A stretch of DNA of 20,622 nt from positions 1 through 20,622 of the forward strand of contig DMMY01000020.1 in assembly GCA_003452935.1 (NCBI GenBank), in the 5' to 3' direction. The notes beneath the pieces were generated by a model that saw only the letters and a program-made list of their open reading frames with translations, did not search any database and had not been told where the DNA came from. A program made the position numbers and the translations under genes. Positions 13,199 through 20,606 of the stretch are shown piece after piece. How positions within the stretch are numbered: position 1 is the stretch's first letter; each line of letters opens with the position of its first letter. Source of the stretch: Elusimicrobiota bacterium. Its GTDB lineage: Bacteria > Elusimicrobiota > Elusimicrobia > UBA1565 > UBA9628.

Positions 13199-13888
13199 AT
13201 GCGTCTGAATTTGCTAATTGACGCGGCCATGTTGTTGCTTATGGCTGCAATCTCTGGAATAGGGATATTGATGAAACGTGTGCTGATCACGGGCCAGGAG
13301 CGTTGGTCGGTCTACGGCCGCAATGTGGATATCTCATGGCTGGGTCTCGACCGCCATGAATGGGGGGACGTCCATCTGGTCTTGGGCTGCTTCCTTCTGG
13401 GGCTTCTGGTGTGGCATCTTCTGCGGCATTGGAACAGTGTCGTCGGGATGGTGCGCCAGCTCATGGTTGGCGACGCAGCGAGGCGCATGGTCGTTGGTTT
13501 GTTCGCGGTGATTGGCTTGGGTTTGATGATTTTTCCCTTTTTCATCAATCCCGAAGTCACTGAAATCGGTCGGGGCGAAGGCCGCCAGGTGCAGGCAGCG
13601 GTCCGTAGCGTTGCCATCGAGAGGACTCGTGCCGTCGTCCAACATGGGGCCGGCCAAGAGCACAGCCGCGGCCGCACGGATATCCGAGGTTCCATGACCC
13701 TTGGCGAGGTCTCTGGGAAATACGGTGTTTCCGCGGAATATCTTAAGAATAGGCTGGGCCTGCCGGCTGCGACCTCGGGCGCCGAGAAGTTGGGGGACAT
13801 CCGGCGGAAAAGCGGCATTCGGATGAGCGAGGTGCAAAGCGCAGTCGAAGATTGTGGCGCGGACGATCACGCCTGCAGACCGAAGTGA
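13199..13888 (+). CDS. DUF4405 three-TM cytochrome-b-like membrane protein
   Basis: This 229-residue protein has three membrane segments, at about 5-30, 58-78 and 97-117. Histidines H53, H59, H73 and H77 around segment two suit haem ligation (RHEWGDVH and VWHLLRHW). The DUF4405 family is thought to be a membrane cytochrome b-type subunit. After a charged linker, a soluble domain (about 165-220, MTLGEVSGKYGVSAEYLKNRLG) has the short helix-turn motif often found at the end of these proteins. The GAGGAGG site overlaps the stop of the NifH-like gene. It could link quinol or membrane electrons to the ferredoxins and NifH-like protein; that is inference. Confidence 0.8.
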   Translation: MRLNLLIDAAMLLLMAAISGIGILMKRVLITGQERWSVYGRNVDISWLGLDRHEWGDVHLVLGCFLLGLLVWHLLRHWNSVVGMVRQLMVGDAARRMVVGLFAVIGLGLMIFPFFINPEVTEIGRGEGRQVQAAVRSVAIERTRAVVQHGAGQEHSRGRTDIRGSMTLGEVSGKYGVSAEYLKNRLGLPAATSGAEKLGDIRRKSGIRMSEVQSAVEDCGADDHACRPK

Positions 13889-13911
13889 ATCCGATTGAGG
13901 AGGAGATAATT

Positions 13912-15630
13912 GTGCCCAATCCCAAGCGAATCGTAATCGTGGGAGGCGTGGCCGGCGGCGCTTCTGCCGCAACCCGCGCCCGCCGCTTGTCCGAGGATGC
14001 TGAGATCATCGTGTTCGAGAGGGGGGCTTATGTGTCTTTTGCCAACTGCGGGCTTCCTTACCACGTGGGGGGAATAATCCAAGACCGCCAGCGACTTCTG
14101 GTGCAGACTCCTGAGAGCCTGCGCGCAAGATTCGGCGTGGATGTCCGGATTCGGACGGAAGTTCTGAGCATTGATCGCGCGGACCATGCAGTGTTGGTGC
14201 GTGAACTTGAGACTGGGAGGGAATACCGCCAGGGCTATGATGCCCTCATCTTGAGCCCAGGGGCTGAGGCGCTGAGGCCTCCTATCCCCGGGGCCGATGA
14301 TCCACGAGTTCTTACCTTGCGCAATATGCAGGACATGGATGATCTCATCCAGGCGGCCCGGGCCGGGGGCAAGGCCGTCGTCGTGGGAGCGGGTTATATC
14401 GGCCTTGAGCTAGCGGAATCGTTGAGTCGTCGCGGCCTTCACGTCACGCTTGTGGAAAAGCGCACCCATGTCCTGGGACTTGCCGATGCCGAAATGGTGG
14501 CCCCACTCCATGAAGAACTCTCCCGGCATGGCATTGTTTTGCGTCTGAGGACCTCGGTCCAGGCAGTCCATCCCAATGAGATGGGCTTGAATCTGATTCT
14601 GGAAAACGGGGAGCGGCTGCCCTGTGACCTGGCGGTGTTGGCTGTGGGGGTAAGGCCGGAGACGGGGCTGGCCAAGAAAGCCGGACTGGATATCGGGGCG
14701 AAGGGTGGTATCCGCGTGGATGCACAGATGCGGACCTCGGACCCCAGCATATGGGCCGTGGGAGACGCGGTGGAGGTTAAGGAATTCGTCACAGGGGACC
14801 TTGCTTTGATTCCACTGGCCGGGCCCGCCAACCGCCAAGGACGCATCGCTGCCGAGGCGATCATGGGACGGGAGAGCCGCTATGCGTCCACACAGGGCGT
14901 GGCCATCTGCAAGGTGTTCGATCTGTCCTTCGCCATGGCCGGGCTTACTGAAGAGGCACTTCAGGCGAAAGGGAAGGCATTTCGAAAAATCTATGTGCAC
15001 CCCGCACAGCATGCCACCTATTATCCTGGTTCGCATCCGGTGAGCCTGAAGTTGCTTTTTGATCCTTCCGATGGGCGCATTCTGGGTGCCCAAGCCGTCG
15101 GCGTGGACGGCGTGGATAAGCGTATCGATGTGCTGGCCGTGGCCCAGCGGGCGGGTTTGAGTGTGTTCGATCTGGAAGGGCTGGAGCTCTGCTATGCGCC
15201 GCCCTACGGCAGCGCCAAGGATGTGGTGAACATGGCCGGCTTCGTAGCGTCGAACGTGCTGCGGGGGGATGTGGAGCTTTGGGAACCGGAGGAACTGCTC
15301 GCGAGCTCAGGCCAGGCGCTCATAGATGTCCGCACCGAAGAAGAGTTCCGCGGAGGCCATATCGCCGGAGCCATCAATGTCCCGGTGGACTCGCTCCGCG
15401 GTCGTTTGAAGCAATTGCCTAACGGCAAGGAACTTCTGGTTTACTGCCAGGTGGGTTTGCGGGGGTATATTGCTTGCAGGCTCCTCACTCAGAGGGGATT
15501 GCGCGCCAGAAATCTTTCCGGAGGATTTAAGCGTTGGCAGATGTGCCAGGGCGCGGGATTCGTGCCTCCGGCCAGAGAAGCGGAGATGCGCAATGAGGAA
15601 GGCGGTCCGGTTGCCGGGAAGGGGAGATGA
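13912..15630 (+). CDS. CoA-disulfide / NADH-dependent persulfide reductase with rhodanese domain
   Basis: This 572-residue flavoprotein has an FAD-binding GGVAGGASAATRARR near 11-25 and the redox-active C46 in SFANCGLPYHVGG. An NAD(P)H Rossmann motif VVVGAGYIGLELAESL lies near 160 and VWAVGD-type segment SIWAVGDAVEV near 281. A dimerisation domain is followed by a C-terminal rhodanese domain (about 465-550) whose catalytic loop is YCQVGLRG with C512. This fusion is known from bacterial CoA-disulfide and persulfide reductases, which reduce CoA or thiol persulfides to release sulfide. GTG 13912 follows GAGGAGG (13897-13903). In context it may release sulfide or recycle thiol persulfides for the sulfur side of cofactor assembly. 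Confidence 0.92.
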   Translation: MPNPKRIVIVGGVAGGASAATRARRLSEDAEIIVFERGAYVSFANCGLPYHVGGIIQDRQRLLVQTPESLRARFGVDVRIRTEVLSIDRADHAVLVRELETGREYRQGYDALILSPGAEALRPPIPGADDPRVLTLRNMQDMDDLIQAARAGGKAVVVGAGYIGLELAESLSRRGLHVTLVEKRTHVLGLADAEMVAPLHEELSRHGIVLRLRTSVQAVHPNEMGLNLILENGERLPCDLAVLAVGVRPETGLAKKAGLDIGAKGGIRVDAQMRTSDPSIWAVGDAVEVKEFVTGDLALIPLAGPANRQGRIAAEAIMGRESRYASTQGVAICKVFDLSFAMAGLTEEALQAKGKAFRKIYVHPAQHATYYPGSHPVSLKLLFDPSDGRILGAQAVGVDGVDKRIDVLAVAQRAGLSVFDLEGLELCYAPPYGSAKDVVNMAGFVASNVLRGDVELWEPEELLASSGQALIDVRTEEEFRGGHIAGAINVPVDSLRGRLKQLPNGKELLVYCQVGLRGYIACRLLTQRGLRARNLSGGFKRWQMCQGAGFVPPAREAEMRNEEGGPVAGKGR

Positions 15631-15655
15631 TGGAATATTTTAGGAGGGGACCAAT

Positions 15656-16054
15656 ATGCCATGGATAAAACAAGAGATATGTGATGGCTGCACGACCTGT
15701 GTAGGGCAATGCCCGGCGACGGCAATTTCCATCCGTGAGCACATGAAAGCATGGATTCATGACGACAGGTGCATCCATTGCGGCACTTGTCAGGAAGTGT
15801 GCCCGAAGGGAGCGGCGCGTCCTGATCACGAGAGGCTTCCGTCGGATGTGGAAGCTAACGTGCGCAAGGTAAAAAGCCTCATGCAGCGCAGGCACAATCC
15901 CTGCATGCGTGAGAAATCCCTCAGGTGTGTTGTGGATTATTACGAAACGCAGAGACGGCTGGCAGAAACGACTTTAAGGAAACTGGCCGTGTTGTACGGC
16001 CATACGGCAACGTCGTGTCGGGGCGCAGGGCGAACGCCGCAGAAGAAGAAATAG
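15656..16054 (+). CDS. 2[4Fe-4S] ferredoxin with extended C-terminal helix
   Basis: This 132-residue protein has two CX2CX2CX3C motifs at C9-C19 and C39-C49, each followed by proline as in bacterial ferredoxins. The remaining 80 residues are mostly helical and basic, with two extra cysteines near 83 and 91, and are not part of a usual ferredoxin. They may bind a partner. A strong AGGAGG (15642-15647) lies eight bases before the ATG. It is likely an electron carrier for the neighbouring NifH-like or persulfide reductase enzymes. Confidence 0.88.
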   Translation: MPWIKQEICDGCTTCVGQCPATAISIREHMKAWIHDDRCIHCGTCQEVCPKGAARPDHERLPSDVEANVRKVKSLMQRRHNPCMREKSLRCVVDYYETQRRLAETTLRKLAVLYGHTATSCRGAGRTPQKKK

Positions 16055-16103
16055 CATGGGCGAGACATTCCGTCCGGTGCCGCGGCACTGAAAGACCGGA
16101 TCC

Positions 16104-16964
16104 ATGAGATCATACTGCGATTGTTTTCAGTGTTTCGTCAAACATGCGCTTGAAAGCGCGCGCCTGGTGACTTCCGACGAGGGGACGCATGAGCGGGTGC
16201 TGCGCGCTGTCCTGCGTAAATCAGCGGAACTGGACATGCGCCAATCCCCGCCGGCCATGGTGCAGTTCATCCATGGGGTCATCCGGCGTGCCTTAAAGGA
16301 TGCGGACCCTTATCGCAAGGTCAAAGAACGGCACAATGCCCTGGCCCTGAAGCTGCTGCCGGAGCTGGAACGGCGCGTGCGGCGGGCAAAAAGTCCGTTT
16401 TCAGCCGCCGTGCGGTTCGCCATCGCCGGAAATTGCATCGATATGGGGACTCGAAGGGCGCTGGACGAACGTTATATCCTAGACACCATCGCGCGAGCGG
16501 CCCATGCCCCGCTGTTCGGTGATATCCGCGCCCTGGTCCGTTCAGTCGAACGGTCGCGCCGCATCCTCTACCTGGCCGACAATGCGGGAGAGATCGTTTT
16601 CGACCGCCTGGTTCTGGGTCGTCTCCCTAGGGAAAAGCTTACCGTCGCTGTCCGAGGCTCCCCGGTCCTCAACGACGCGACAATGGCGGATGCGCGGTCG
16701 GCGGGACTTGTGGGACGGTTTCCATTGCTTGCCAACGGCTCTGATGCTCCGGGGACGATTCTCGAGGACTGTTCACGGGTCTTTAAAAGTCGTTTCAACG
16801 AAGCGGATCTAGTCATCTCCAAGGGGCAAGGCAATTATGAGACGTTGAGCGACTCGGATAAGCATGTCTTTTTCCTGTTCATGGTGAAATGTGCGTTGAT
16901 TGGGCGTCAGCTGGGACGTAATCAGTATGAGTTGGTGATTTTGGAGCGCGGACGGCTAGTCTGA
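16104..16964 (+). CDS. DUF89 (AF1104-like) metal-dependent phosphatase
   Basis: This 286-residue protein belongs to the DUF89 damage-control phosphatase family. The metal-site motifs are visible: YLADNAGEIVFDRL with D159/N160, NDATMADA with N190/D191, and SKGQGNYETL around K240-N244. The N-terminus has CDCFQC (C5, C7, C10), a feature of the short prokaryotic subfamily. Members hydrolyse phosphate esters, often removing harmful phosphorylated or damaged metabolites. The ATG lies 49 bases after the ferredoxin and lacks a strong ribosome site; it still reads as the last gene of the operon. It may repair or recycle a phosphorylated intermediate of the pathway; the substrate is unknown. Confidence 0.9.
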   Translation: MRSYCDCFQCFVKHALESARLVTSDEGTHERVLRAVLRKSAELDMRQSPPAMVQFIHGVIRRALKDADPYRKVKERHNALALKLLPELERRVRRAKSPFSAAVRFAIAGNCIDMGTRRALDERYILDTIARAAHAPLFGDIRALVRSVERSRRILYLADNAGEIVFDRLVLGRLPREKLTVAVRGSPVLNDATMADARSAGLVGRFPLLANGSDAPGTILEDCSRVFKSRFNEADLVISKGQGNYETLSDSDKHVFFLFMVKCALIGRQLGRNQYELVILERGRLV

Positions 16965-16989
16965 AATGGGCTGTAAAAGAATGAGGAAA

Positions 16990-17019
16990 TTGTTGATGGG
17001 TTATTCTAACTGCTACAAT
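16990..17019 (+). promoter_or_regulatory. Sigma-70 promoter of the metal-uptake operon with small palindrome
   Basis: TTGTTG (16990-16995) and TACAAT (17014-17019) are spaced by 18 bases. GTTA-TTC-TAAC, an exact 4-base inverted repeat at 17000-17010, lies in the spacer and could be an operator. The predicted transcription start is within a few bases of the ATG at 17029. A Zur- or MntR-type repressor would make sense, but the palindrome is too short to name one. Confidence 0.5.
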
Positions 17020-17028
17020 TCTTTCCAG

Positions 17029-17310
17029 ATGAAGCCGTCGGTCAAAACTTTTTTCAGAAAGGTTGGATGCGTCCTGCTCCTGGCCGTGTTTTTTCCCGCG
17101 GTCACCGGCGATTCTCTCACCCATGCCGTTGCTCCCCATGACGACTGCGCCATATGCGCCATGGTTGCTCATGGGATGGTGCCGGGCGACCCCGGGCCGG
17201 TTTTGTCATGCGCTCTTATCGCAATTTCCTCAGTAGTCGTAGATGTATCTGCCTCGGTCCTATCTGTTGAACACCCGGTCTACCTGAGCCGGGGGCCTCC
17301 CACCGTATAA
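17029..17310 (+). CDS. Small exported Cys/His protein, possibly DUF2946-like
   Basis: This 93-residue protein starts with MKPSVKTFFRK and a hydrophobic signal or anchor segment (12-27). A cluster HDDCAICAMVAHGM follows (H37, C40, C43, H48), and a second hydrophobic stretch (about 58-75) precedes the terminal RGPP. The layout resembles short DUF2946-like proteins found beside metal and TonB systems, but I cannot confirm the family. The Cys/His cluster could bind zinc in the periplasm. I choose ATG 17029 because it gives a clean signal peptide and follows the promoter; the upstream ATG at 16966 overlaps promoter sequence and has no ribosome site. It begins the metal-uptake operon. Confidence 0.6.
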   Translation: MKPSVKTFFRKVGCVLLLAVFFPAVTGDSLTHAVAPHDDCAICAMVAHGMVPGDPGPVLSCALIAISSVVVDVSASVLSVEHPVYLSRGPPTV

Positions 17311-17404
17311 CCTCCCCCTAGCATAGTCCGAGTTGCGGGCTTAGCTGTTGGCATTGGCTCCTATATGGAGTTCAGTGCGGTTTCTTGAAACATGGAGGAT
17401 GTAA
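17311..17404 (+). other. Gap between the small Cys/His gene and the porin
   Basis: These 94 bases contain no open frame of note. GGAGG (17394-17398) lies six bases before the porin ATG. A short CTCC-TATAT-GGAG hairpin lies mid-gap, with no T-run, so transcription probably continues into the porin. Confidence 0.5.
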
Positions 17405-18580
17405 ATGAACAGAAATTTGGCAGTTTTCTTTTTTAGTTGCGCAGCACTCGTAAGAGCGGCGTCGGCAGCGGAACCAGCCCAAGAATCCGCCTTCACCACG
17501 GGACGCATGGAAGCCGCAGCACCGCCGCAAGGCATGCGCGGCAAGCCCATCAACCTGCCCGACATCAGCATCATCGGCGTCATCGACGCCCATCTGAGCG
17601 ACGATAGGACTGACACGACCAAGGATCGACTGGAGTTCCGCGAGGTGGAAGCCGCTTTCCAAGGCTTCATCTATCCCCAGATGCGGGCCGATGTGTTCCT
17701 GGCTTGGCACAAGCACGGCACGAAATACGAGGCTGAGATCTGCGAGGCCAAGGCCAGCTTTCTGCGCCTGGCGGAGGGCCTCGCCGCGGAGGTTGGTAAG
17801 ATCCACGTCAATTTCGGCAAGCTGAACAAGGAGCACTCCCACCACAGGCCCATGATCGACCAACCCCAGGTCCTGACGAACTTCCTAGGCGACCACGGCC
17901 TGGTCGGACAGGGCGGCACAGCGAGCTATCTGTTCCCGCTGCCGTTCTATCTTCAGGCTGAGGCCGGATTCTGGCAGGCTCCGGGGCATGAGCACGAGGC
18001 GAGTGCCAAGACCACCGTGGTCGATACGAACGGCAACACGGTGGAAGTTCCGGTCTATGTCGAATCCGAGGAATATTCCCTCGCCGACAAGGTCTATACC
18101 GGAAGGCTGAAGACTTCCTTTGCGCCGACTCCCAAATCCGAGCTTGAGTTGGGCAGCAGTCTAGCCACCGGCCACGGGGCGCATTGGGAGGAGCACCAGG
18201 ACGAAGCCAAGGTCTATGGCGTAGACCTAACCTTCAAGGCCTGGCCATCGTCCTATCAGAGATGGACCTTCCAGAACGAGTATATGCATCTTGCCCGCAA
18301 AGTCCCGGTCGGCAGGCTTCAGCGTGACGGCTTCTACAGCTTCCTCAACTACCGGTGGAACAAATATTGGGACACGGGAGTGCGCTTCGACTATGCCGAA
18401 GGGGCGTTCCCGACCCAGTCCATAGAGCGCGGTGGCTCGGTCCTGGCGAGCTACCACTTCACTGAGACCACCCGGGCCATGGTCCAATACAAGGTCCGCC
18501 GGATCAACGGTCGGACCGTCAACGAGGGCTGGCTGCAACTGGCCTTCGGCCTTGGGCCGCACAGCCATGAGCTGGAATGA
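17405..18580 (+). CDS. Outer-membrane beta-barrel protein, probable metal-linked porin
   Basis: This 391-residue protein has a clear signal peptide (MNRNLAVFFFSCAALVRAASA). A body of alternating beta strands follows, and the end is in strand pattern (WLQLAFGLGPHSHELE). There is no TonB box or plug, so it is a porin-like channel rather than a TonB-dependent receptor. His-rich spots (KEHSHHRP, GHEHEA, GHGAHWEEH) may attract metal. The gene sits directly before a ZnuA-like protein, 22 bases apart, so it probably brings zinc or a related metal through the outer membrane. I do not recognise a named family; distant phosphate-selective-type porins are possible. Its presence shows a diderm cell. Confidence 0.8.
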   Translation: MNRNLAVFFFSCAALVRAASAAEPAQESAFTTGRMEAAAPPQGMRGKPINLPDISIIGVIDAHLSDDRTDTTKDRLEFREVEAAFQGFIYPQMRADVFLAWHKHGTKYEAEICEAKASFLRLAEGLAAEVGKIHVNFGKLNKEHSHHRPMIDQPQVLTNFLGDHGLVGQGGTASYLFPLPFYLQAEAGFWQAPGHEHEASAKTTVVDTNGNTVEVPVYVESEEYSLADKVYTGRLKTSFAPTPKSELELGSSLATGHGAHWEEHQDEAKVYGVDLTFKAWPSSYQRWTFQNEYMHLARKVPVGRLQRDGFYSFLNYRWNKYWDTGVRFDYAEGAFPTQSIERGGSVLASYHFTETTRAMVQYKVRRINGRTVNEGWLQLAFGLGPHSHELE

Positions 18581-18602
18581 TGCGCGCAGCACAGAGATAC
18601 CA

Positions 18603-19529
18603 ATGAAACGAAGAATACTTTGTGCGGCTCTTGTGGGCCTGTTGCTGCCCGTGACCGCCTGGGCGAAGTTGCGCGTCGTGACGACCACCACGGACTTGAA
18701 ATGGCTGACTGAGGCGGTGGGGGGAGACCTCGTGTCTGTGGAAAGCTTTTCCACCGGCGACCAGGACATCCACTTCGTGGAGCCGCGGCCCAGCATGGTG
18801 ATGAAGCTCAAGCGGGCGGATGCCCTGGTCCGGACTGGGCTCGACTTGGATATGTGGGCGGACAGCCTGTTGGGGGCGACGCGCAACGGGAAGGTCGTCT
18901 ACGGCGCACCCGGCTACGTGGACACTTCGGTCGGGGTCGAGCTGCTGCAGATACCAACGGGCAAGGTGGATGCTGCCATGGGCGATCTCCACATCTACGG
19001 CAATCCCCACTACTGGCTCGACCCTGCCAACGCGGCGGTCATCACTAAGAACATCCTGGACGGGTTGGTGCGCAATGATCCGAAGAACGAAGCTGCGTTC
19101 ACTGAGAACCGAAAAAGACTCCTGGCGGATCTGGATGTGAAGCTCAAGGAATGGGAAGGAAAGGCGACGGCGCTTAAGGGGATTAAGCTCGTAACCTATC
19201 ACAATTCCTGGGTTTACTTCGCCAAGCGGTTCAATATGGAGCTCTTCGGCAATATCGAGCCCAAGCCCGGCCTGCCGCCATCGCCGTCGCACTTGGAACG
19301 TCTTATCTCGATGATGAAAGAGGACCGCGTCCCGATCATCATGGTTGAGACATACTACCCTCTTCACGGACCGAAAATGGTAGCGGAGAAGACCGGGGCC
19401 AGGCTCGTGGTCGTGCCTAGTTCCGTGGGCGGGCTGCCGGGGATCAAGGGATATTTCGACGTGTTCGATTACGTCCTGGACCATCTTGTTGATGCGGCCA
19501 AGGCAGCGCCGCATGGAGGTGTAAAATGA
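18603..19529 (+). CDS. ZnuA-like metal ABC transporter substrate-binding protein
   Basis: This 308-residue protein of the cluster A-I metal-binding family has a signal peptide (MKRRILCAALVGLLLPVTAWA) followed by LRVVTTTTDLKWL. Likely metal ligands are H57 (DQDIHFVEP), H136 (GNPHYWLDP), H200 (TYHNSW) and an acidic residue in the C-terminal lobe (E249 region). Three His plus one acid favours zinc over manganese, though this is not decisive. There is no His-rich loop, unlike classic ZnuA. Its stop overlaps the permease ATG (ATGA). It captures metal in the periplasm and delivers it to the inner-membrane permease. Confidence 0.9.
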   Translation: MKRRILCAALVGLLLPVTAWAKLRVVTTTTDLKWLTEAVGGDLVSVESFSTGDQDIHFVEPRPSMVMKLKRADALVRTGLDLDMWADSLLGATRNGKVVYGAPGYVDTSVGVELLQIPTGKVDAAMGDLHIYGNPHYWLDPANAAVITKNILDGLVRNDPKNEAAFTENRKRLLADLDVKLKEWEGKATALKGIKLVTYHNSWVYFAKRFNMELFGNIEPKPGLPPSPSHLERLISMMKEDRVPIIMVETYYPLHGPKMVAEKTGARLVVVPSSVGGLPGIKGYFDVFDYVLDHLVDAAKAAPHGGVK

Positions 19530-20356
19530 TCAGCTTGATGTCCCTGCCATTTATCGCATGCCTGATATTGGTCGGGATACACGCCTACCTCGGGATTCAC
19601 GTCGTTGAGCGGGGGGTGATATTCGTCGACCTAGCCTTGGCCCAGATCGCGGCATTGGGCGCGGTCTTGGCGGTGCTTATGGGATTCCCACTGTGCAGCC
19701 CCCAGGCTTATTTCACATCCCTGAGCCTTACGTTCATAGGAGCGGTCGTCTTCTCTCTGACGCGCTTTAAGGAGTCGGAGATACCGCAGGAAGCCATCAT
19801 CGGAATAACTTATGTGGTGGCTGCCGCGGCGGCGGTGCTGGTCCTGGACCGGATTCCAGGGGAGGCTCAGCATATCAAGGAGATGCTGGTCGGCAACATC
19901 CTGTTCGTGGATTGGAAGCATGTGGTCAGGATAGCCGTCCTCTACAGCGCGATTGGTTTCTTGCATTTCATATATCGAGATCGATTTGTCCTCGTCTCTT
20001 GCGACCCTGACAAGGCTGCCGAAAAAGGGATATCCGTCCGGTTATGGGATTTCCTGTTCTACGTCACATTCGGCTTCGTAGTGACGAGTTCAGTGGAGCT
20101 TGCCGGAGTCCTTCTGGTCTTCTCATTCCTGATCATCCCGGCTGTGTGTGCCATGCTCTTCACGAAGGACTTCCGCAAGCGGCTTGCCATCGGCTGGACA
20201 GCCGGCGCTTTTACCAGTCTGGCCGGCATCTATGCATCCGGCGCTTGGGATCTGCCAACCGGGGCTGCCATGGTCTGCTGTTTCGGTCTCCTGGTTATAG
20301 GATGTGGGTGCGTAAAATACATCATATCGAGCCAGAAGCCGGCTTCCGTGGGTTAG
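19526..20356 (+). CDS. ZnuB-like metal ABC transporter permease
   Basis: This 276-residue membrane protein has about eight membrane segments and family landmarks near residues 25-50 (HVVERGVIFVDLALAQIAAL) and mid-protein (PQEAIIGITYVVAAAAAVL). It is the transmembrane subunit of a Zn/Mn/Fe-type ABC importer. The ATG overlaps the substrate-binding gene stop (ATGA). No cognate ATPase follows: downstream sequence to the window end is non-coding, and none lies upstream in the operon. The ATPase must be encoded elsewhere or shared. Confidence 0.92.
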   Translation: MISLMSLPFIACLILVGIHAYLGIHVVERGVIFVDLALAQIAALGAVLAVLMGFPLCSPQAYFTSLSLTFIGAVVFSLTRFKESEIPQEAIIGITYVVAAAAAVLVLDRIPGEAQHIKEMLVGNILFVDWKHVVRIAVLYSAIGFLHFIYRDRFVLVSCDPDKAAEKGISVRLWDFLFYVTFGFVVTSSVELAGVLLVFSFLIIPAVCAMLFTKDFRKRLAIGWTAGAFTSLAGIYASGAWDLPTGAAMVCCFGLLVIGCGCVKYIISSQKPASVG

Positions 20357-20526
20357 GCGGGCGAGATGAAGCACAGGCCCTTGATTGCTGTGTTGAAGGA
20401 AGATATTGAAGTGATGTGGCCATTGATGTCTTACGGCAGGAGTTCCTGGAATCCCTGAGACTACGCCAGGGCCTCTAGGTGAGGGGGATGGTTCTGATAG
20501 TGAATCCCACTGTCCCCTAAGACGGC

Positions 20527-20540
20527 GGGGGCAATCCCCC
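20527..20540. repeat. GGGGG/CCCCC tight hairpin
   Basis: Five G bases (20527-20531) pair with five C bases (20536-20540) around CAAT. The following AATAAAA is not a T-run, so an intrinsic terminator is not supported on the plus strand. Confidence 0.45.
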
Positions 20541-20547
20541 AATAAAA

Positions 20548-20606
20548 GCCACTCCCTCTGCAATCCTGCAGGCGAACACCATGAGCAGAATTAGGGAGGG
20601 AGTGGC
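20548..20606. repeat. 11-bp perfect inverted repeat near the right end
   Basis: GCCACTCCCTC (20548-20558) and GAGGGAGTGGC (20596-20606) are exact reverse complements separated by 37 bases. The spacer has no open frame. This could be terminal repeats of a tiny decayed element, a recombination site or an RNA stem. Confidence 0.5.

Noticed and set aside
18519..19514. Long minus-strand open frame opposite the ZnuA-like gene
   Set aside because: Shadow frame. The plus-strand protein has a signal peptide, metal ligands and coupling to the permease, and the minus frame has no recognisable domain.
20527..20550. Intrinsic terminator after the permease gene
   Set aside because: The hairpin is followed by AATAAAA, not a T-run, on the plus strand. 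On the minus strand the T-rich part precedes rather than follows the stem.
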